Assembly (NCBI GenBank): GCA_036676355.1
Contig: JAKFDA010000034.1
Coordinates: 1 to 10,232, forward strand
Direction of reading: 5' to 3'
DNA length: 10,232 bases
Origin: ZC4RG42 sp036676355
GTDB taxonomy: Bacteria > Pseudomonadota > Gammaproteobacteria > Burkholderiales > SG8-39
This document shows, piece after piece, positions 7,184 through 10,232 of the stretch; the first letter of the stretch is position 1; every line of letters starts with the position of its first letter. Made by a program: the position numbers and the translations under genes. The notes beneath the pieces were generated by a model, which saw nothing but the letters and a program-made list of their open reading frames with translations, was not told the DNA's origin and searched no databases.

Positions 7184-7221
7184 CGCAAACAAAACCCCGC
7201 CAAGGCGGGGTTTTGTTTGCG
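7184..7221. terminator. Strong bidirectional hairpin terminator
   Basis: An 18-base arm (CGCAAACAAAACCCCGCC, 7184-7201) is followed by AA and its perfect reverse complement at 7204-7221. The GC-rich core with A-rich left arm and T-rich right arm gives an intrinsic terminator in either direction. It stops transcription from the unknown gene on the plus strand and could stop minus-strand read-through past ssrS. Confidence 0.85.
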
Positions 7222-7238
7222 CAAGGAGGCCTCGATGG

Positions 7239-7323
7239 CGTTCATGGTTCGACTACCCGCGAACTCGCGCTTACCACGAACGGGTCTGCTCCGTTCGTCC
7301 TGAGCCGGTCGAAGGATGAACGG
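7239..7323 (-). repeat. REP-like composite palindrome, copy 2 (inverted)
   Basis: This is the reverse-strand counterpart of the element at 3636-3748. Unit B lies at 7239-7283 and unit A at 7291-7323, here only 7 bases apart. Unit A differs from copy 1 at 2 of 33 bases. In unit B the outer arms (CGTTCATGGT / ACCACGAACG) are kept, while the inner stem has changed from GCTCG/CGAGC to CGCGA/TCGCG and still pairs. That indicates selection or copying for structure. Confidence 0.75.
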
Positions 7324-7393
7324 AATGCTGCCTCGATGGCATGAGCGCCGAGGAAATGAACCGGCGGCGTCAGCCGCGGGCAATAAAGGCAAT

Positions 7394-7423
7394 AAAAAAA
7401 CGCAGGCCATGAGCCTGCGTTTT
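7394..7423 (-). terminator. Intrinsic terminator of ssrS (6S RNA)
   Basis: On the minus strand AAAACGCAGGC, loop TCATG and GCCTGCGTTTTTTT form an 11-bp hairpin with a seven-U tail, beginning about eight bases after the predicted 6S 3' end. The plus-strand reading has a four-T tail, so it may also work weakly in the other direction. Confidence 0.85.
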
Positions 7424-7430
7424 CGGATTT

Positions 7431-7612
7431 GGTGCCCCCCGCCAATGCCGTTAGACCGCGTATCTTGAACCTTTACAGTTCAAGGGTGGTCGCCTACGGG
7501 CCGCCTCAGGTACGTCCGACAGTGGGACGCGCGCACAGCAACACTCAGATCGGCAACCTAGGTATGGCATTGGTTCAAGAAAATGCCAGCCTTAACGACA
7601 TCGCAGGGAGCT
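7431..7612 (-). ncRNA. ssrS: 6S RNA (ssrS)
   Basis: The minus strand carries a 6S RNA of about 182 nt, the usual length. 6S RNA mimics an open promoter and holds sigma-70 RNA polymerase in stationary phase. The ends pair as a closing stem: CTCCCTGCGATGTCG (7610-7596) pairs, with G-U pairs and one bulge, with CGGCATTGGCGGGGGG near the 3' end. In the 3' arm of the central bubble, CTTGAAC-TGTAAAG-GTTCAAG is the conserved small hairpin, close to the E. coli CCTTGAACC...GGTTCAAGG. The apical part has CGTCC-CACTGTC-GGACG. The gene follows zapA by about 70 bases on the same strand, its classic position in proteobacteria, and a terminator follows. Exact ends are uncertain by some bases. Confidence 0.9.
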
Positions 7613-7620
7613 TTGGACTG

Positions 7621-7648
7621 CGTATTCGGCCGCGAACTCGCGGGTCAG
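7621..7648 (-). promoter_or_regulatory. Possible own promoter of ssrS
   Basis: On the minus strand CTGACC (7648-7643), a 16-base spacer and AATACG (7626-7621) give weak -35 and -10 boxes. The expected start near 7614 coincides with the predicted 5' end of 6S RNA. The match is poor (4/6 and 3/6), so position is the main support. Processing from a zapA transcript is the alternative. Confidence 0.35.
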
Positions 7649-7683
7649 GCGACGCTGATTCTGCGCAGGTGCCGCAGTGAAAA

Positions 7684-8007
7684 CTAGAACAGTTTTTCCT
7701 GGGGCGCGAGCACTTGTTCGAGCGTCGCTTGCATGACGGCCATTCTACGCTTGACCCCTGTGAAGTCAAAGCCGTTGACAGATGTTTGCGACCCCTGCGC
7801 GGCGAGTAATTCGTGCGCGATATTGAGTGCCGCCATGACCGCGATGCGTTCGGCTGTACCGACCCGCCCGCCCGCCTTGATCTCGTTCATTTTCTGATCG
7901 AGATAGGCAACCGCTTGCAGCAACGATTCACGCTCGTCATCGGCGCACGTGACCTTGTACGTGCGACCCATGATGGTGATGTCCAGGGCGCCGCTTTTAT
8001 CGCTCAT
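7684..8007 (-). CDS. zapA: Cell division protein ZapA
   Basis: A 107-residue ZapA, which bundles FtsZ protofilaments and stabilises the Z ring. The N-terminal part, LDITIMGRTYKVTCADDERESLLQ kept short here as IMGRTYKV and ERESLLQAV, is the ZapA head. AERIAVMAALNIAHELL is the diagnostic central helix, and the rest is a coiled-coil tail. The length is normal. The ATG at 8007 overlaps the stop of the zapB-like gene (ATGA), so the two are coupled. ssrS follows about 70 bases downstream. No ribosome site of its own is needed if coupling holds. Confidence 0.95.
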   Translation of the reverse strand: MSDKSGALDITIMGRTYKVTCADDERESLLQAVAYLDQKMNEIKAGGRVGTAERIAVMAALNIAHELLAAQGSQTSVNGFDFTGVKRRMAVMQATLEQVLAPQEKLF

Positions 8008-8195
8008 TCGGGAATCTGCTCCAGCAGCCCTTGCAGGCGCTCTTTGGCATTGGTGATTTTGTCAGACAGGCGCCTGTTTTCGCTGGTCAGCTGCGCCACC
8101 TCCTGGCGCAGTTCTTTATTTTCGGCGCGCAATTGCTGGCACAACTCCACCGCCTGTCGGATTCGGTCTTCGAGCGCTGAAAGTTGTTCTTCCAT
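8004..8195 (-). CDS. ZapB-like coiled-coil protein (TIGR02449 type)
   Basis: A 63-residue, almost wholly helical protein, MEEQLSALEDRIRQAVELC onward, with leucines and hydrophobics in heptads (LRAENKELRQEVAQLTSEN). This fits the short ZapB-like/TIGR02449 proteins encoded before zapA in many proteobacteria, thought to act at the division site with ZapA and FtsZ. The ATG at 8195-8193 was chosen over the longer open frame reaching 8471. The extension would overlap the cobalamin riboswitch and adds no coiled coil, and the promoter lies just upstream of this ATG. There is no Shine-Dalgarno sequence. The stop overlaps the zapA start (ATGA). Confidence 0.85.
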   Translation of the reverse strand: MEEQLSALEDRIRQAVELCQQLRAENKELRQEVAQLTSENRRLSDKITNAKERLQGLLEQIPE

Positions 8196-8201
8196 CGCCG
8201 C

Positions 8202-8231
8202 ACTATAGAGGCCGAAATCTCGGCGGGTCAA
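8202..8231 (-). promoter_or_regulatory. Sigma-70 promoter of zapB-zapA(-ssrS)
   Basis: On the minus strand TTGACC (8231-8226), an 18-base spacer and TATAGT (8207-8202) make a near-consensus promoter (5/6 in each box). Only GCGGCG separates the -10 box from the zapB-like ATG, so the start site should fall at or next to the A of that ATG. Confidence 0.75.
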
Positions 8232-8350
8232 GCAGTAAGCCCGCGTTCTCAATGTGAATTCGTGATGACCGACACGCTGTCCCGGACGCGTCGACGAAAA
8301 GTCGGGCCGTTGTCCATGTTCTCCCTCAAAGTGTTTGTGCCATGGGTGTG

Positions 8351-8356
8351 TAGAAT
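8351..8356 (+). promoter_or_regulatory. Possible -10 box for the riboswitch-btuB transcript
   Basis: TAGAAT at 8351-8356 is a good -10 box (5/6) whose start site would fall near 8363, at the first base of the riboswitch P1 stem. No convincing -35 box was found at the right distance, so the receptor promoter may need an activator. Confidence 0.4.
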
Positions 8357-8570
8357 CGGCCACTTGTTCGAGGTGCCGTTTCACCATTCCAGGTGAAACG
8401 GTGAAACGGGAAGCAGGTCCGGCCTTACGGCTCATTCCTGCGCTGCCCCCGCAACGGTAGGCAAGCACCAATCGTCACCCCGCCACTGTGGCCGACGCCA
8501 TGGGAAGGCGACGATTGCGAAGCGATTCGCTTCAGCTTGCAAGCCCGGAGACCGGCCTTGCAACAAACCA
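8357..8570 (+). ncRNA. Cobalamin riboswitch
   Basis: Conserved B12-box elements occur in order: GAGGTGCC, GGTGAAACGGGAAGC, GCGCTGCCCCCGCAACGGTA, CCACTGTGG, GGGAAGGCG and GCAAGCCCGGAGACCGGCC. TTGTT (8364-8368) pairs with AACAA (8562-8566) to start P1. The aptamer senses adenosylcobalamin or another cobalamin form and normally represses the gene downstream, here a BtuB-type receptor. The segment between GCAGG and CCTGC holds about 19 bases with an inner GGCC/GGCT stem, where many family members have a short loop. A GCGAA/TTCGC hairpin is inserted before the final B12-box. Confidence 0.93.
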
Positions 8571-8630
8571 CACGGGGCCGCTCGGGGTGTAGCGCCGCTC
8601 GCTGAATTTAGCGATTCAACGAAGCGACTT

Positions 8631-8690
8631 CTCTACTGCACGGCCCTCCACGAAACGACAGCCTGCGGGGACGCTGGCTGCAGAGGGGAG
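8631..8690 (+). promoter_or_regulatory. Candidate ribosome-site-masking hairpin (riboswitch output)
   Basis: CTCTACTGCA (8631-8640) can pair with TGCAGAGGG (8679-8687) in nine base pairs with one bulged A, covering most of the receptor ribosome site GAGGGGAG (8683-8690). An inner CAGCC/GGCTG stem (8659-8680) overlaps this pairing and could compete with it. There is no U-run, so control of translation is more likely than termination. This is a fold made by eye. Confidence 0.45.
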
Positions 8691-8697
8691 TTGCAGC

Positions 8698-10232
8698 ATG
8701 CATCGCTTCATCAAGCGCGCGCCGATCGGTCTCGCGCTTTTTGGTATTTCAATCGGCAGCAGTCCGTCTTTCGCCCAGACAATCGAAGCAACCGAAGAAC
8801 CCGTGATCGTCACGGCGACGCGTTTTCCGGAGCGCCGCCTCGACGCGCCGATCGGCACGCGGATCATCACGGCGGAAGATATCGCAAACAGCACGGCGCA
8901 TACCGTGGCGGAAGTGCTGAACAAGCTCGGGGGCGTGCATACACGTAACAACTCGGGCTCGCCGGACTTGCAATTCGACTTGCGCGGGTTCGGCGCGACC
9001 GGCGACGACAACACCCTCATCCTGTTGGACGGCGTGCGCGTCGAAAAACTGGATTCCGCGCCCAGACACCTCAGCGGCATTCCGTTGCAGATGATCGAAC
9101 GCATCGAAATCCTGCCCGGCTCGGGTGCGGTGCTCTACGGCGCGGGTGCGACCGGCGGGACGATCAACATCATCACCAAATCCGCGGCACGCAACGAACG
9201 TTCGATAACGCTTTCCGCAGGCGCGGGCAGTCACCGTACGCGGGAGGGGCGTGTAATCGGGACGGTTGCCGGCGAAGAACTCGGGCTCACCTTGAGCGGC
9301 ACGCAATACCGAAGCGACAACTATCGCGATAACAACGAGGTCGAGCAGACATCGGGCGTTGGCGATCTGAGTTGGCGGCGCGGCGACAGTCGCGCATCCC
9401 TTCGGTTTGGCGCGGACCGCCAGTCGCTCGGATTGCCCGGCAGCCGAACGGAAGCGCAGCTCAAGGGCGATCGCAACGGAACAAGCAGCCCTGATGATCA
9501 CTCGCGTATCGAAAGCGCTTTTACGACCTTATCCGCTGCGACGCGGGTTGGCCAATTCGAACTGGAGAGCGATCTCGGTTATCGCGACGGCACCAACGAT
9601 GCCGATTTCGTTTCATTTGCCTCCGGCTATCACAGCGACCATGACACGCTGAACGTGTCGCCGCGTGTGCGCTGGTCCACGTCGTTGTTCGATATGCCGT
9701 TGCAGTTGGTGAGCGGCGTCGACTGGTACGAATGGGACTGGAATAGCCGCAGCACGGGCCTCTTCCCCGCAGCTTCGGTGGCCGAACAACAGTCCAATGC
9801 GTTCTACGCACAGGCTGCAGCCGATGTGACGTCCACGACGCGATTGAACCTTGGATGGCGCGCGCAACGCATCGAAACGGAACAGCGCAATGTCGCGCCG
9901 TCGTTTCCCGCGGAGGTGGACGAGCGGCGCACGCTGTATGCGAACGAAATCGGCCTGCGTCAGCAATTGTCCTCAGCGTGGTCGGCGCACGTTAAGACCG
10001 GTCGCGCGTTTCGCGTCCCGAACGTCGATGAAAATTTCGGCTTCGCGTTCACCGGCGAGCTGCTGAAACCGCAAAGGTCGAAGCAGATTGAAGTAGGCGT
10101 GGAATATTCCGTTGCCGGCTTGCGCGCGAGCGCGACGGCGTACGACATCAAGCTCGAGGATGAAATCGCCTTCATCGTGATTCCCCCGGGCGTATTCGCC
10201 AATACCAACTTGTCCCCCACTCGGCGCCGAGG
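8698..10232 (+). CDS. btuB: TonB-dependent receptor, BtuB-like (cut by window edge)
   Basis: An open frame from the ATG at 8698 runs off the right edge, giving about 511 residues of an expected 600-650. A signal peptide covers residues 1-26 (MHRFIKRAP, a hydrophobic core, then FAQ with cleavage likely after A26). The TonB box is EEPVIVTATR at 33-42. The plug domain follows, with LDGVRVEK, IERIEILPGSGAVLYGAGATGGTINIITK as two shorter familiar stretches (IERIEILPG, then GATGGTINIITK). Alternating beta-strand sequence of the outer-membrane barrel follows. The ribosome site GAGGGGAG ends seven bases before the ATG. The cobalamin riboswitch directly upstream argues that the substrate is vitamin B12 or a related corrinoid. 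The barrel's end and the C-terminal aromatic residue lie outside the window. Confidence 0.93.
   Translation, partial: MHRFIKRAPIGLALFGISIGSSPSFAQTIEATEEPVIVTATRFPERRLDAPIGTRIITAEDIANSTAHTVAEVLNKLGGVHTRNNSGSPDLQFDLRGFGATGDDNTLILLDGVRVEKLDSAPRHLSGIPLQMIERIEILPGSGAVLYGAGATGGTINIITKSAARNERSITLSAGAGSHRTREGRVIGTVAGEELGLTLSGTQYRSDNYRDNNEVEQTSGVGDLSWRRGDSRASLRFGADRQSLGLPGSRTEAQLKGDRNGTSSPDDHSRIESAFTTLSAATRVGQFELESDLGYRDGTNDADFVSFASGYHSDHDTLNVSPRVRWSTSLFDMPLQLVSGVDWYEWDWNSRSTGLFPAASVAEQQSNAFYAQAAADVTSTTRLNLGWRAQRIETEQRNVAPSFPAEVDERRTLYANEIGLRQQLSSAWSAHVKTGRAFRVPNVDENFGFAFTGELLKPQRSKQIEVGVEYSVAGLRASATAYDIKLEDEIAFIVIPPGVFANTNLSPTRRR

Noticed and set aside
6676..7410. Minus-strand open frame of 244 codons
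   Set aside because: It runs through the terminator hairpin and the REP-like repeat and lies opposite the gene at 6766-7155, which has a strong ribosome site.
8196..8471. N-terminal extension of the zapB-like protein
   Set aside because: The extended frame would cross the zapB promoter and overlap the cobalamin riboswitch, and the extra residues do not continue the coiled coil.
1..10232. tRNA, rRNA or CRISPR array
   Set aside because: No cloverleaf with a T-loop GTTCGANNC in context, no rRNA segment, and no regularly spaced direct repeats were seen. The repeats found are isolated palindromes.

Overview
The window looks like a chromosome segment of a GC-rich proteobacterium. The best fit is a betaproteobacterium, or a gammaproteobacterium close to that border. 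The evidence is the combination of priA, hemE, an EVE-domain gene, a zapB-like/zapA pair followed by 6S RNA, and a cobalamin riboswitch before a BtuB-type receptor. This is inferred from gene content only; no database was searched.

Left part (1-2417, all minus strand): the N-terminal third or so of priA runs off the left edge. A gene-free, AT-rich stretch (578-879) follows, carrying a cluster of DnaA-box-like 9-mers. Next are hemE and an EVE-domain gene, joined by a 4-base GTGA overlap. A DnaA-box cluster beside hemE recalls the hemE-linked origin of Caulobacter and is the most interesting signal in the window.

Middle part (2568-7155, all plus strand): a complete dTDP-L-rhamnose set in the order rfbB-A-C-D (rmlBACD). 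RfbA makes dTDP-glucose, RfbB dehydrates it, RfbC epimerises the product and RfbD reduces it to dTDP-rhamnose for lipopolysaccharide or other surface glycans. rfbA, rfbC and rfbD are tightly coupled (TAGTG and ATGA overlaps). rfbB is separated from them by about 670 bases holding a REP-like composite palindrome and the C-terminal remnant of an IS110-family transposase. A 129-residue protein of unknown function follows rfbD and ends at a very strong hairpin terminator. A second, inverted copy of the REP-like composite follows that. The two copies bracket rfbA-C-D and the unknown gene.

Right part: on the minus strand, a zapB-like gene, zapA and the 6S RNA gene ssrS form a cell-division and transcription-control unit. 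It has a near-consensus sigma-70 promoter so close to the first ATG that the message should be leaderless, and ssrS ends at an intrinsic terminator. Diverging on the plus strand, a cobalamin riboswitch with a candidate ribosome-site-masking hairpin precedes a TonB-dependent receptor gene cut by the right edge. The rhamnose block with its repeats and IS scar lies between two conserved housekeeping groups, so it may be an insertion.
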